A stretch of DNA of 64,000 nt from assembly GCA_947683425.1 (NCBI GenBank), contig CANTUQ010000031.1:10042501-10106500 (forward strand), in the 5' to 3' direction. Below the pieces are notes generated by a model that was given only the letters and a program-made list of their open reading frames with translations, was not told the DNA's origin and ran no database searches. Origin of the DNA: Excoecaria cochinchinensis. Taxonomy: Eukaryota; Streptophyta; Magnoliopsida; Malpighiales; Euphorbiaceae. Within the stretch, counting starts at the first letter, position 1, and each line of letters opens with the position of its first letter. Positions 33,568-44,965 of the stretch are shown here, piece by piece. The position numbers and the translations under genes were made by a program.

Positions 33568-36440
33568 TGTAGACACCGGGTCCTGAGGTAGTCCAGATCA
33601 GAGTTACCCAATGATGATAAGACGCCTTTCCATAGGCAAAGAGGTTAAAAGTGATCATTTCCTTGTAAAATTTGCATTTTGGAGTGAAAAATTGAAAAAT
33701 AATAAAAAATATTTAAAAAAATAGTTTTGAAAAATGGGGGCTTAAAATTATAATATTTTTAGTCAATTTAAAATAAAAAAAAAAATATCGGATCGCGAGT
33801 GTCGGGCACGGCGGCGTGCCTGCGGCAGCGCGCTGGCGCCCGGGCGCCCAGAGCACTGCGCGCGCAAAGGCAACACGCAGCGTCGCCAATGCTGCGCGTC
33901 GCTAAAAGCGCGCGCAGCACTGCGCGCTGGCGCACGCGGAAGCTCCGCTGCGATGCCTGTCCTTATATAGCGACGGGCGTCGCTAAAGGGACTGATACCC
34001 CTTTTTCCGATTTTTGGACCTAAAAATCAGTTTTTTATCCCTTTTTTCAAGGTTTTAAGGGATTTTTTCAATTTTTAAAAATTAAAATAGGTAATATCTG
34101 ATTTAATTAAATTTTATCCCTTTAATTATTTTATTTTTCCTATTTTCTTCATATAAAAAGAATGAGATGAAAACCTAAAAGGGGATTCTTTTGGGGATTT
34201 TTTCTAGGGTATTTTCTCTTCATCTTTTTCTCTTCTTCCTCTTAATTTCTCTAAGAAAAATTCTAGATTTTCCCCCAACAAAAAAATTGAGTTCATCTTT
34301 TTAGTTCTTTTTTCCAATAGAATTTCTTCTAAACACTTTTTAGAAGAAGATTTATTGATGCAATTGAATTTTTAGGCAAACATAATAATTGTTTGCTATT
34401 AAAATTTATTTTTTTTAATTTTTTATTTGTTTTAAATTAAACTTTTTTAAGGTTTTTTATTATTTTGAATCTTTTTTTGATGAACAATGGATTTTGGGCC
34501 AAAACAAATAATTGTTTGTTCCTAAAATCGATTTTTTCATTTGATTTTCTAAAAAAACAATTTTTTCTCATAAATGATTTTTTTTCTTTGGAACAAACAA
34601 AATAATTGTTTGTTCTTGACATCATTTTCATTCTTTTAATCAATAAAAATCATTCTTTAGGCAAAGAAATTAATTCTTTGTCCTTAAAGAATTTTTGATC
34701 ATTTTTTTGAGCCTATTTTTTCTTGGAATAAAATTCCAACATTTTTATTATTCAATTCTAATCTTGCAAATCAAGAATAAGGAAATCAATCATCTTTTTA
34801 CCTTCATCGAATCCGAAACTCTGAGGCTTATTCTTCTTATTCTTTTTTGTTCATATTTAATTTATTCATGTTCATTTTTGTTATTTTCAGTTATTTATTT
34901 ATTTATTTTGTTTATATTTAATTTATTAACATGTATATTTTTATTATTATTCTCATTCCTTTGTTTTATTCATGTGAATATTGATTTCTTTTAATTCCTA
35001 ACATGTAATTAATTTATTTCACTTTAATTCATCATTATTTTTAACATGTAATTAAATTAATTCATTTTGATTGATCTTTTTGCCATATAAATGGTTTATA
35101 TCATTTGTGAACATATTTAATTAATCATGTCATTTATTTAATCATTTTTTTATTCTTTTCCATTGTCATTATCATATATTTAATATTTTGTTCACTTATT
35201 TATTTTCATTATTATCATGTTTATATTTTTACATATTAATTAATTAACATGTTGTATTTTATTCCAATTACATCTTTTAATCTATTTGTTGTTCATAACA
35301 CATTTTTCTCATTTATTTTAAATTGGTAAACATTTTAATTCATTTATGATTTTGATATCATTTCATTTTATCTCATTTTATTTTATCTTATCATTTATTT
35401 TATATTTAATTGATTTTAATTGATTCAATTACTAACATTATTTTATTTGTGTTTTATTTTATTTCACATCTCATTTTTTGCTTGGGCATTTTTGCGAGCA
35501 CACGGGCAGATCCAAGAGGCTCATTCGGGTTACATATTTATTTTCTTTGTTTGTAATATTTATTTATTTTGGCTTTTTCATTTATTTTGCCATGTAATTT
35601 TCTTATAAAATTATTTATTTAGGCCCAATAGAAAGAAAGTCACTAAACGTTTTTTTATTAATTAATTTGAAATTTTTCCTAAATAAAAATGGGATCAATG
35701 TCTCAATTTTCTCCATCCAAAATAAAACCATCACATCAAAATTATTTTATAATAAATATGCATGCGAGGACCAATATCCTCATCACTAATGAATATCCCG
35801 TTTTATGCACATTTGTATTTTATTTAGAATGGGGGTTGTATTCCGCCCCTAGTTTTGTTGTAATATTTTTACATATGCTTTATTTTATTCACACTTTTAT
35901 TTATCGCTTCCACTACATGATTGACATGCGCTTTAATTAATTGCATTAAAATGAATGAGAAATAGGATGAAACTCTAAATTCAAAACTCGATTATAAACT
36001 TAACCAAGGTATGAATAAATGGGAAGTCCCGAACTCACTCTGGTCTTTGGGGTTCAATGAGGCGAGAGGTCTAGGACTTCCAAGACACCTCTTGAGTCTC
36101 ACCAAACGACTTAAATTTACAATACTAGGCTCCAGGGGGTAGAGGCTGAGACCTCCCAGATCTCTCTAGCTTGCCCAAGATGGATATGTATGCGCCGTCT
36201 TAGGCTCGCTGAGGCTAGACGACCCTTCCCAATGTTCTATTGGGTGGCGACTCCAAGAAACCTCCTTGTTGCCCAATATAGACGCACTTGTAAATACCTT
36301 ACAAGTTTTAATGAATCCCATCCCGATCGCCCTAAAGCGGGCTTTTGGGAGGCCATGGGGTTCGGCGCGCGTCACAGCATAACTGCTATAATAACCCAGC
36401 CTGCCGAGCAGTCACTAGTTATTCCTACAGTAGGATAGAA
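33568..36440 (+). repeat. Tat/Ogre-like 5' LTR and leader
   Basis: Begins TGTAGACACCGGGTCCTGAG. 33793-33990 is a GC-rich palindromic block followed by CTTATATAGCGAC (about 33962-33974), a plausible TATA box. A long AT-rich stretch follows, with poly-T runs (34020-35700). Near 36230-36250 comes GGGTGGCGACTCC, a phrase I associate with the end of plant Tat/Ogre LTRs and leaders. The exact LTR end is not clear. No coding sequence over most of its length. Confidence 0.5.
33793..33990. repeat. GC-rich palindromic block upstream of a TATA-like box
   Basis: Contains several dyads, for example GCGCCCGGGCGC (33836-33847), GCGCAGCACTGCGCGC-type repeats (33858 and 33908) and TAGCGACGGGCGTCGCTA (33968-33985). 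CG density is very high compared with the surroundings. Confidence 0.65.
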
Positions 36441-36464
36441 GAAGTCTGATCCGGTTAGGTAGGA

Positions 36465-37580
36465 ACTCCAGTGATCTTACTCCCACTAGTAGCTGAGCTC
36501 AGGGGTGCACCCGAACCCAAGAGGGTTGTAGATCCTAATGGTGATTTCTTCGAAGAGGAGTTGGTATCAGTAAAGGGCAAGACTCCTAAAGCTGAGGAGG
36601 CGATGTGGAAGAAGATGGAAGGGAGGTTTAAAAAGTTTGAAGCCCGAACGACGGCTATTATGGAGAATTTCGTCGCTGTCGTGATGCCACCCACCGGGTA
36701 GCAACCTGTTGCTCCTACCTTGCCCCAACAGGAACGTGATCCAACTAAGGAAGTGTGCTTACCACTAACTAAGTCTAGAGGAGAGTCACTTGTTGCTCCA
36801 TCATCTGAGCGAAAAGGCAAAGAGCATGTTTCAGAGAATGGGTTTCTGGCAACGACATAAGGCTTAAAAAGAAGGATGGGCATCCTCGAAGAAGAAATTT
36901 TAAAGGCCAAACTTGCGACTACCCTGGCTGCTCGCAAGGAAGCCTCTATGAACTTAGAAAAGAGAGTTTGACTGAGCCGTGTCGGCACTTGGGGGATGGA
37001 AGAAGTATCAGCAATTAGAATAGCCCAGAAGTGTGGTTTCGGCATAGGTAGATCTTTGCCTTAAGCATTAAAGGAGAACCCGCGACCATGGCCGACTAGC
37101 CCAGCTAGAGGTTAGAGGTCACTAAAACATCATCAGCATATCAGCTATCCAGTAGATGGTTGCAAAACCCTGAAAGGTCAAGTTTAGGATCCCATTAATA
37201 ATGAGCAGCTGGTAATCCTTGAAGGAAGGAGCAATGGCATGGGAGGAGCTAATCATGGGAACTTAAGTCTTGATGATGACAGTGCGAGAGATGTTGGAGC
37301 CACCAAGATTTCAACCGTTGGAACAACTCAAGGCTGTTATACCATCTGGGATAAGCCATTATCTAAACACTTATTTCATTTCATCGATAAGGAGAAGTTA
37401 CAGCCAAAGTCTATAAAACTTGCCAGGAGCCAGGGGCGTCCTAGTCATCGAGCGGATCAGTACTGTGCCTACCATCCACATACTAGACATGAGACTGATG
37501 GGTGCCGAACTCTGAGGAAAAAAGTTAAATATCTAATTGATGGGGAGCTAAGAGGTGGGGAAGATGGTTCCTGAGGACGA
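36465..37580 (+). pseudogene. Tat/Ogre-like gag remnant
   Basis: Broken frames. 36471-36700 reads FFEEELVSVKGKTPKAEE and a KKFEAR coiled-coil-like part. 36840-37000 reads on in another frame. 37239-37574 ends in DQYCAYHPHTRHETDGCRTL followed by a KKVKYLIDGEL helix. The C-x2-H...H-x-T/D-x-x-C spacing is typical of the gag-protease linker in Tat/Ogre elements (usually YCxFHxxxGHxTxxC). Several stops occur (for example 36699, 36858 and 36969). It is a dead copy. Confidence 0.65.
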
Positions 37581-37907
37581 TAATGGACCATCGACCATGA
37601 CATCTGTGTTAGTGAAAATAGGAAGAAGATAGCTATTTAGATGTTCTTTTTATTCTGGAACTATTTGATAATGACGTTTTTAATTCTTGTTTTTATTAAA
37701 TGAAATGAATGGTTTTTGCTTATTTGCGTGATGTTTCTAATGATTTCACTGTGCATAATCATGATCACGACTCATTCATATTTGATATTGATTCAACTGA
37801 TGTCATTCCATTTAATATCGGAGACTTTGGAGAACCTAAAACAAATCTTGATAGCATCTGATGTTACTCATGAGGAGAGATTAAAATTTGAGAGAATTAA
37901 AAAAGTG

Positions 37908-38195
37908 TGAAAAAGTCTTTACCTGGAGCTATGAAGACATTCTGGGAGATGATCATGAAGTCGCTGAACACACTATGCCGGCATATCACGTTCATGGACC
38001 AGTCATGCAGAAGCTCAGAAGACTCAGGCCAGAAGGGGCAGAAAAGGTTTAAAGGAGAGACACACAAGAAGAAACAGGGCCAAATTTCTTATTGAAGCGC
38101 AACGCTCGACTTGGTTGGTCAACGTTGTCCCCAATGGTTAAGAAGAGAAGTGCGTGCATGTGTAAACTATCAGGATTTGAACAAAGCCTGTCTAA
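37908..38195 (+). pseudogene. Tat/Ogre-like reverse transcriptase N-terminus
   Basis: Fragments in two frames follow the start of Tat-clade RT: FTWSYEDI near 37918 (usually FAWSYEDMPG), PVMQKLRRLRPE near 38010, and WLVNVVPNG near 38120 (usually WLANVVPVPKK), ending at a degenerate DLNKAC near 38175. Between 37580 and 37908 an acidic region may be the worn protease-RT linker. RT catalytic motifs and RNase H are absent; the sequence turns into A-rich DNA at about 38195. Confidence 0.65.
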
Positions 38196-38341
38196 AATAA
38201 TAATAATAAATAAAAATAAAAAAAGAAGGGGCGAAAAAATAATACAAAAAAAATATATATAAAAAAATAAAAAAGAAAGAAGGGAAAGAATTAATGTGTA
38301 GATCTGGCTAAAAACCATTGATATGGGGCAAAGGAAAGTCA

Positions 38342-38425
38342 TCCTAGGGACAAGCTTTGTTCAAATCCCGTTGATCTACACATACTTGTACTTTGCCATT
38401 CTTTTTGGCTACCGAAAAGGACCAA
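38342..38425 (-). pseudogene. inverted snippet of Tat-like RT
   Basis: Read on the minus strand this gives AKKNGKVQVCVDQRDLNKAC, the fingers-region motif of Tat-clade RT. The plus-strand RT remnant ends at the same motif at about 38175, so the two face each other across a 150-bp A-rich spacer. Confidence 0.75.
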
Positions 38426-38504
38426 AAAACTTATTCACAAGCTATCTACCTAGTTCATCAATGTAGATGGTGTGCAGTGCAAGAAGTAAGCTGATGGCAT
38501 ACAG

Positions 38505-39485
38505 TTAAGATGCTTAGACGAGAAGAAGGCCAAGAAGGTTATGGGGGAGACCCATGATGGGGTTTGCGGATCTCATATGAATGGCCAAGCTCTGGCAAAG
38601 AAAATCATGAGATACAGGTTCTATTGACTTATAATAGATACGGATTGCTCGAGCTTGGGAAATAGATATCTTAGGGGAAGTGCACCCTATGCCCTCCAAC
38701 GGACATATGTTCACCATAGTTGCTATCGCCTACCTCACCAAGTGGATAGAAATTGGGTCCTTCAGGAGAGTCGATGCTCGAGATATGGCCAAGTTCATCG
38801 AAAGGAATCTGATATGCCGATTTAGTCTCCCGCACAACATAGGGTTCAAGGACGGGGGGAGGGGGGCAGTTTATGGCGAAAGCTAGGGAGTTGCTCCAGA
38901 GGTATGGAATTGAGCACCTATTACCCTCAAGCCAATAGGACAATAAATGCTGCTGACAAGAATGTCAAGAAGATCTTGATCCAGATGGTTGGAAACTACA
39001 AGGATTGGGCAGAGAAATGGCCTTTTGCACTTTGGGGCTAGAGAACCACCGTCGAAACCTGTACAAAAGTCACGCTTTTTTCCTTGATATATGGGGTGAA
39101 AGCAGTACTGTCGGTCGAAGTAGAGCTCAAATATTTAAGGGAAGTCATGGAAGCCCAGATTCGAGAAGGCAACTGGGCGAAGTAGTTAAACACATCAGAC
39201 GAGAATAGGTCGTGGGATTACTATCACAGTCAGATCTATCAGAAAACACCTTACTCGATTATTCAGGAAGAAAGTTAGAAAGCACCCATTGAAAGAGGGA
39301 GATTTAGTCTTTAAGCAAATGAGTCCGAATGTTACAGACGGATGAGGCACATTCAGGCCAGCATATGGAGGCCCATTTGTTCTTGAGAAGTTGTAACCCA
39401 AGGGAGCAACGATTCCAACAAACAGTGATGGAAATGAGTTTGGAGAACCAGTCAGCATCGATAAACTCAAGAAGTTCCATGGCTA
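38505..39485 (+). pseudogene. Tat/Ogre-like integrase remnant
   Basis: Pieces in order: HDGVCGSHMNGQALAKKI (about 38550-38610, the zinc-binding part), EIDILGEVHPMPSNGHMF then VAIAYLTKWIE (about 38660-38755, first catalytic region), SLPHNIGFKDGG (about 38825-38860, where SDNG is expected), PSSQ.. near 38920, and a C-terminal part RKHPLKEGDLVFKQ near 39270 with GPFVLEK near 39370. At least six stops or frame changes. The first catalytic Asp survives and the second is unclear. Confidence 0.7.
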
Positions 39486-40950
39486 AAGACTAAAAATTAA
39501 AAGAAGAGAATAAATGGCCCGCGGGTCAAAAATCAAAAAAAGGCGGCCTTGCTAAAAATGGGCACCTTGTTAGGATGAAAACAAAAAAAAAGGCATCCTA
39601 AGCAAAAATTTGAGGCTTGAGATAAAATGTCCAATCAAGAAAACCCGAGAGGGCTGATTAAAGATAGGAGTTTGACACTTACAAGATTCACTATGAGATT
39701 AGATGTAGTTTTGCATTTTGAATCTATGTTAGATAATGATCATGTATAGAGAAATCATACTAAAATGTACACAATTTTGCAGAAAGATATAAAAGAAAGG
39801 CAATTAGACTCATGTGTTTATTATCTTCTAGTTCTTTTATAAAAAGAAAAACATCATTCCTTATTGAATGCATCCAATCTAAATAACTGCACTCTGCTCT
39901 CGCCAGCCAGGCGCTTAAGTCGATGGGTCCTATTATCAACTGCTGGACTGGGCACCCGTATCTTGTATTCACTAGTAGAAGCAAAGGAGCAAACTCCGAT
40001 TAGTTGTATAATAGCCTTTATAGGCAGCTAGGTCCAGAGGCCATGGTACTTGGAGGTGAAAGTCGAAGATAAGATGCCATTTGGAAAGGATAGGAGCGGC
40101 CTCACAACATCTTGAATTCCATCTGAACTGTTGGACATAGTGAGCGGTGATATAGATGGTAGCCTCATGGAGCCCGTGCAACGAGACACACCCTGAAGAA
40201 CCATCAGGAGTCATAGTAGAAAAGTGGGGATCGGGGGCACATGAAACTGATATCCTCATCTACCGCTTCGCCCAATCTGGTCACATCTTCCTCGGGAGAG
40301 GCAAAGGAATACGACCGTGGTATGGGGAAGAAGATGCCTAAATGGGTAGCTCTTGATCGCTCTAAGAAGGGGGCTCTAATAGTTGCCTTGACTTTTCTTG
40401 CAGCTATACCCTTCACACAAAAAAAAGGGCCATTAGAGATGAAAATCATGATTGGCTCTTTAAGCAATAGCTAGGCCAAAGGGCAGGGTGAAAAACTGGA
40501 AACAGGCAGTCTGCCCTACAAAAAAAAATAAATGGATAAAAGCCGTTGGAGTGAATTGGGTCCATTCTAGGCAACAGTTAGGCACAGGGTTATGTGAAAA
40601 TCCGGAAAGGACACATTTCCCTCTAAGAAAAGCTAGTGTGAAAATCCATAAGCGATGCACTACCTAAGAAAATGACTATAGGTATCAGATGAGAACCTCA
40701 TAATCCCGAAAGGCACGAAATTCAAAAGTAATTCCAAAGGGCATCGATCCTATCGCAAATTGCAACCAGCCCGGCTATTACATCCAAAACTCACTTAGAT
40801 GAATTTTTGTCCTGTATTTCTGCATAACACATATATTTCATGTGCATGCTCACTATTTTTCCTGCATATCTAGGTTTCTAGTTTTGCAGTAAGAGAGATT
40901 CGATGAGGACACCCAAAAAAAGCCGAGTGGAGACATCAGTCTAGACACCA
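39486..40950 (+). repeat. non-coding tail of the Tat/Ogre-like element
   Basis: No supported gene. 39510-39600 has the GGCCCGCGGGTC and AAGGCGGCC phrases I associate with the region after integrase in Tat/Ogre elements. The rest is unique-looking DNA with a few short frames that I do not trust. 40860-40930 leads into the tandem repeats. Confidence 0.4.
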
Positions 40951-40954
40951 ATAC

Positions 40955-41060
40955 AAATAATCAACCAAAGACATCTTAGGGGGTAATCAACCAAAGACCT
41001 CTCAGGGGGCAACCAACCAAGGTTCTCTCAGGGGGCAATTGACCAAAGACCTCTCAGAAG
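40955..41060. repeat. short tandem repeat, about 28-bp unit
   Basis: Four copies of a unit near AACCAAAGACCTCTCAGGGG (with variants CATCTT and GGTTCT) lie end to end and merge into the larger satellite-like array at 41061. Confidence 0.8.
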
Positions 41061-41781
41061 GGTTAGCACGATAGTGCCACTACAATTCTATAAAAGGTTT
41101 GCACCACCACGGCACGACCACTTCAGAAGGGATAGCATAATGGTGGCAGTACCATTCTACGGAAGGTTAGCATAACCACGACACTACCACTTCAAAAGTG
41201 TTAGCACGATGATGGCACTACGAATCGATAGAGGGTTAGGATGATCACGGCACTACCGCTTCAAATCTCAGAAGGGTTAGCATGATGGTGGCACTACTAT
41301 TCTACGGAAGGTTTGCACGACCAGGACACCACTACCTCAGAAGGGTTAGCATGATGGCGGCACTACCACTCCACGAAGGGTTACCACGATCATGACACTA
41401 CTGCTTCAAATCTTAGAAGGGTTAGCACGATGGCAGCACTACCATTCTACGAAAGGTTAGCACGAGCACGGCACTACCACTTCAGAAGGGTTAGCACGAT
41501 GGCAGCACCACCACTCCACGGAGGGTTAACACGATCATGGCACTACCGCCTCAAATCTCCGAAGGGTTAGCACGATGGCGGCACTACCATTCTACGAAGG
41601 GTTAGCACGACCATGGCACTACCACTTTAGAAGCACGATGACGACACTACCACTTCACGGAGGGTTAGCATCATCACGGCACTACCGCTTCAAATCTTAG
41701 AAGGGTTAGCATGATCGCGGAACTACTAGTTTACGGAAGGTTAGCATGACCACAACACTACCACTTTAGAAGGGTTAGCAC
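41061..41781. repeat. satellite-like array with higher-order structure
   Basis: About 20 copies of a 33-40 bp unit (GGTTAGCACGATGGCGGCAC plus a variable tail such as TACCATTCTACGGA). Four variants alternate in a fixed order. The longest tail, with CAAATCT, recurs at 41262, 41407, 41552 and 41691, so a higher-order unit of about 145 bp repeats. The array ends inside the chromodomain fragment of H. Confidence 0.9.
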
Positions 41782-41954
41782 AGTGATTTTAGCAAGAGAA
41801 GTAAGGCAACTTCGGAACAAGTAGATACCACTTGTAAAAGTACTCTGGCAGCACCATGGTGTTGAAGAAGCAACTTGGGAACCAGAAGCGGCTATGCGAG
41901 AACAGCATCCACAACTATTTCACTCAGGTATGAATTTCGAGGATGAAATTCTTT
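41782..41954 (+). pseudogene. chromodomain tail of element H
   Basis: Reads ILAREVRQLRNK, a TAG, IPLVKVLWQHHGVEEATWEP, then FHSGMNFEDEIL and a stop. This is the C-terminal chromodomain of a chromovirus polyprotein, matching the end of element A. The rest of H's internal region is gone; the satellite-like array abuts it at about 41781. Confidence 0.9.
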
Positions 41955-41968
41955 AAGGAGGGGAGAGT
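41955..41968 (+). other. polypurine tract of element H
   Basis: AAGGAGGGGAGAGT directly before the LTR start TGTCATGG, the same arrangement as in A. Confidence 0.85.
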
Positions 41969-42421
41969 TGTCATGGCCGGATTTGTACCCTAAGAGAATT
42001 AACCTATTTTGGCATGTGAGTGAGTGGATTGAATGTGTAGGATTGGACTTAATTGAAAGAAAGCAGTATAGTTAAGGGGTTAAATGGTAATTATGAATGT
42101 TTGTGCTAAGCATGAGTTAAAGGCTAGTTAATTAGTTAATGGAAGGATTAATTAATAATATAATAACTTTGATTTATTGGAAGTGGAGGCAGACTTGAGG
42201 AAGTGGTTTCCGTGTGGCTTCTTGAGAGGTTGCCACCTCTTCCTTTGCATGCAAGTGTGGGTTAAGATGAAAGAGTTTCATTTGGTAATCTAGCTATTTT
42301 CTGTATTTTGGCTTTGGCTTCCTTCTTGTTCCCGTGAGTGAGGATGAGAGTGGTTTAGTGGCTAATGGTAACTGTGTGCATATAGCTAATTGGATCAAGA
42401 ATTGAGGGTTAAACCTAAGAG

Positions 42422-42599
42422 GTAAGTGAATAAGTGCATATTCTCATCTTCTACTCTTTCTTCTTGGTTGAGCTGGTTTGGATGGGATATTATTGGTTTG
42501 AGTTTGAGCTTGAGCATCTGTGTTGTTTTGTTAGCTGAAGAAGTGAAGAGAGATAAGGGAAAGACTGTAATCGGCGAACCGAGCGTCCGTCGTAATTAG
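42422..42599 (+). other. intron-like segment and short exon in LTR H
   Basis: GTAAGTGA donor at 42422 and TTTTGTTAG acceptor ending at 42534 (113 bp, the same length as in A). The exon-like frame reads EEVKRDKGKTVIGEPSVRRN and then TAG (42597-42599). The R-D-K-G-K core parallels RDPKGKE in A and D, but the rest differs. No in-frame ATG is seen. Confidence 0.45.
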
Positions 42600-42955
42600 G
42601 AGCTAAGGCGACGAGGTTTGGGAACAAACCCTAATTGTATGAATATGTGATTAGTGTTGGTTAAATAGGGTTTTGAACTGAATTGCATGATTTGTGAAAT
42701 TGAAGGTTGAGCATGAATTATGTGATGCTAAATTGTATGATTATAGTAGCAATATGATTGTGATAAAGTGCTTGAAAGTGATTATGATTTGTACTATTAT
42801 TGAATGCCAAACAAGAAGGGAAAATCAGGTATGTGTTATTGATTGTGTGGTTGATGTATTTGGGTTAATTGCCAAAAGTGAGAATGAGATTGAAGTCTTA
42901 ATGAGAAGGAAGAAATGGACTGAAAAACATAACCATGTTATGGTGTTTTTGCATA

Positions 42956-43287
42956 GGTCACGGTGACAATGAAATCCATTGTGACCGTGAGGTATGCTTG
43001 AGTTCAATTCTGCCTAATGGATTTTGGTATGTCACGGTGACAATGAACTTCATTGTGACCGTGAGGTACCCAAGGGAGCATTCTGTTTTGCAAAGTGAGA
43101 ATATGTCACGGTGACAATGGGATTCATTGTGACCGTGACATACCCTCAGGTTGCATTCTGCCGAGAGTTGGGAACACATCACGGTGACAATGAAATTGGT
43201 TGTGACCGTGACATGTCCCCAATTTGCATTCTGTTTTGGACTTCAATATGTCACGGTGACAATGAAATCCATTGTGACCGTGACCCA
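42956..43287. repeat. palindrome array in LTR H, 73-bp period, CACGGTG class
   Basis: Five units of GTCACGGTGACAATG...CATTGTGACCGTGA start at 42958, 43032, 43106, 43179 and 43251 (spacings 74, 74, 73 and 72). The linkers carry ATTCTGCC or ATTCTGTT and lead into TATGTCACGG, as in D (sense strand) and J. Confidence 0.9.
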
Positions 43288-44452
43288 CCCTGTTTTGGCA
43301 ATATAATCCTAATGTGTTTGGTCATTCAAATGGCATGGCTTTAAGCTGAAATGAAGGACAGCATGAGTAAGTAATGTATATGTGTTAAGTGATCTACAAA
43401 TGCATACAACTATGATGACTTCTGAATGGGATAAGTTATGTGAATATTAAATGTGAAGACTGAATTTGAAAGTATATGGAATATGCAAATGAAATGTATG
43501 GCTGTGTGCTAATACAAATGTGTAAAGTGAAAAGTGAACTGAATAACGTGTTTAACAACTTAAGCCTGCGAGTCAAGTAGTGGATAGTTAGGCATGCCTA
43601 TAGGGTCAAGTGCTGCAGCCCCATGCGTTAAATGTGTCTGATTCTATGGGAATCACAATGCGATTATCCTTACTGGATTGTGTTATATGTGGAATGATGA
43701 AAGGTACCAGAAGGTACTAATGTGATATGAAGCACCAGAAGGTGCTAATGTGAAAAAGTAGTCTCGATGAGATTACTGGTATCTGAGAGATACCGATGCG
43801 ATACCCGTTATCCGCGTCTTTGAATTGCAGGCAAAGTGGCAAAAAGGCTAATTGGTTAAATGGCTAAAAGTTAATTAAATATAAACAGAAGTGATTGTGA
43901 TACAAGGAAGTATGGAAATGTGAATAAGTAATTGATGCCTTATGATTGAATATAGTAATGGTTAATCTGGCATGATTATTAGCATGTTATGTATGATGAT
44001 TTTGATGTGTGATAAATTATATGCTATATGTATGAATTCCCCACTAAGCGTTATCGCTTAGCATGGATTTACTCTAATCCGTGCAGGTACGGACGAGAGG
44101 TGACTGAAGGACGTCCCCCGCATTTTGTTACGGTTAACAATAGGAAGTATATAGTGTAGGTTTGGGGGCTTGTTATTTGGGACTTTTGTATAAGTTTTAT
44201 ATGGTTAATATGTATTTTGAATATGTAAAGGCATGTAATAATGTAGTAATCACGGATGTAACCTCCCACATGTATGTGTGTCATGTGAATAGCTAAGGCG
44301 TGTGACTAATAGTAGTTGGCATGTGATGCATGAATTAAAATAGTGTGTGATGAAATTTTATTATTCAGTTTCCGCATGTGTTTCTGTGTGTGTGCGACCT
44401 TCTCTAACTAAGATTAGCTGAGCTAGTTTGTCGTTAGGAAACGGGCGTCACA

Positions 44453-44515
44453 CTATACTCTATCATCTTATAGACCAGAACCGCCCCTAAACCTATGCTC
44501 GGATACCAATAAAAT
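44453..44515 (-). repeat. B-family leader next to its 5' LTR
   Basis: Matches 27914-27978: a short stretch before gag with the primer site at 44497-44508. The gag start expected to its left is missing, replaced by LTR H, so this is the far end of the right-hand B unit. Confidence 0.8.
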
Positions 44516-44902
44516 TATAACACCCTATTATCCCTTGGGAGGATATCAGAGTGCTATGCACAAAACAATAAACATACATACATATATCGGAAGTGGAAGC
44601 ATATAACAATATACGAGATCAAATTAATCATATACTATAGATAATTAGCAAGATTACAAAAGCATTCTTTTAACATTTACATGTACATGCATCAAAATGT
44701 TCATTTTCAACATATATACAAAACTTAATCATAATTATCCCTTACACATACTTATACAGAACTATACAAAATATAGCAAATTACAAAAAGGAAACTATAA
44801 CTTGGAATCCTAATGGTCGACCTGCAGATGCCCATTTTTAGAAATGAACTTGCCACCTATACGGGAAAACACCCGTGCTAAGCGATAACGCTTAGTGGGG
44901 AG

Positions 44903-44965
<63 letters not shown>

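Larger units (their letters stand above)
41969..44452 (+). repeat. 3' LTR of element H
   Basis: TGTCATGGCC...GGGCGTCACA, 2484 bp, plus strand. In order: leader with intron-like segment (42422-42534) and short frame (42537-42599), palindrome array (42956-43287), AGGCATGCCT box (43590-43599), paired short repeats of GGTACCAGAAGGTACT type (43700-43800), stem-loop CTAAGCGTTATCGCTTAG (44044-44061) and a CGTGCAGGTACGG segment. Only its 3' side context survives; no 5' LTR is in view. It inserted in, or was joined to, B internal sequence. Confidence 0.9.

Noticed and set aside
36166..37045. host-type protein frames on either strand around the Tat-like gag
   Set aside because: The plus strand carries the gag pattern across several frames. 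The minus-strand frame at 36455-37045 is a shadow with no recognisable motif.
42956..43287. CRISPR-like array
   Set aside because: Regular palindromic repeats with spacers, but the linkers are similar to each other, no cas genes exist, and the setting is a plant LTR.
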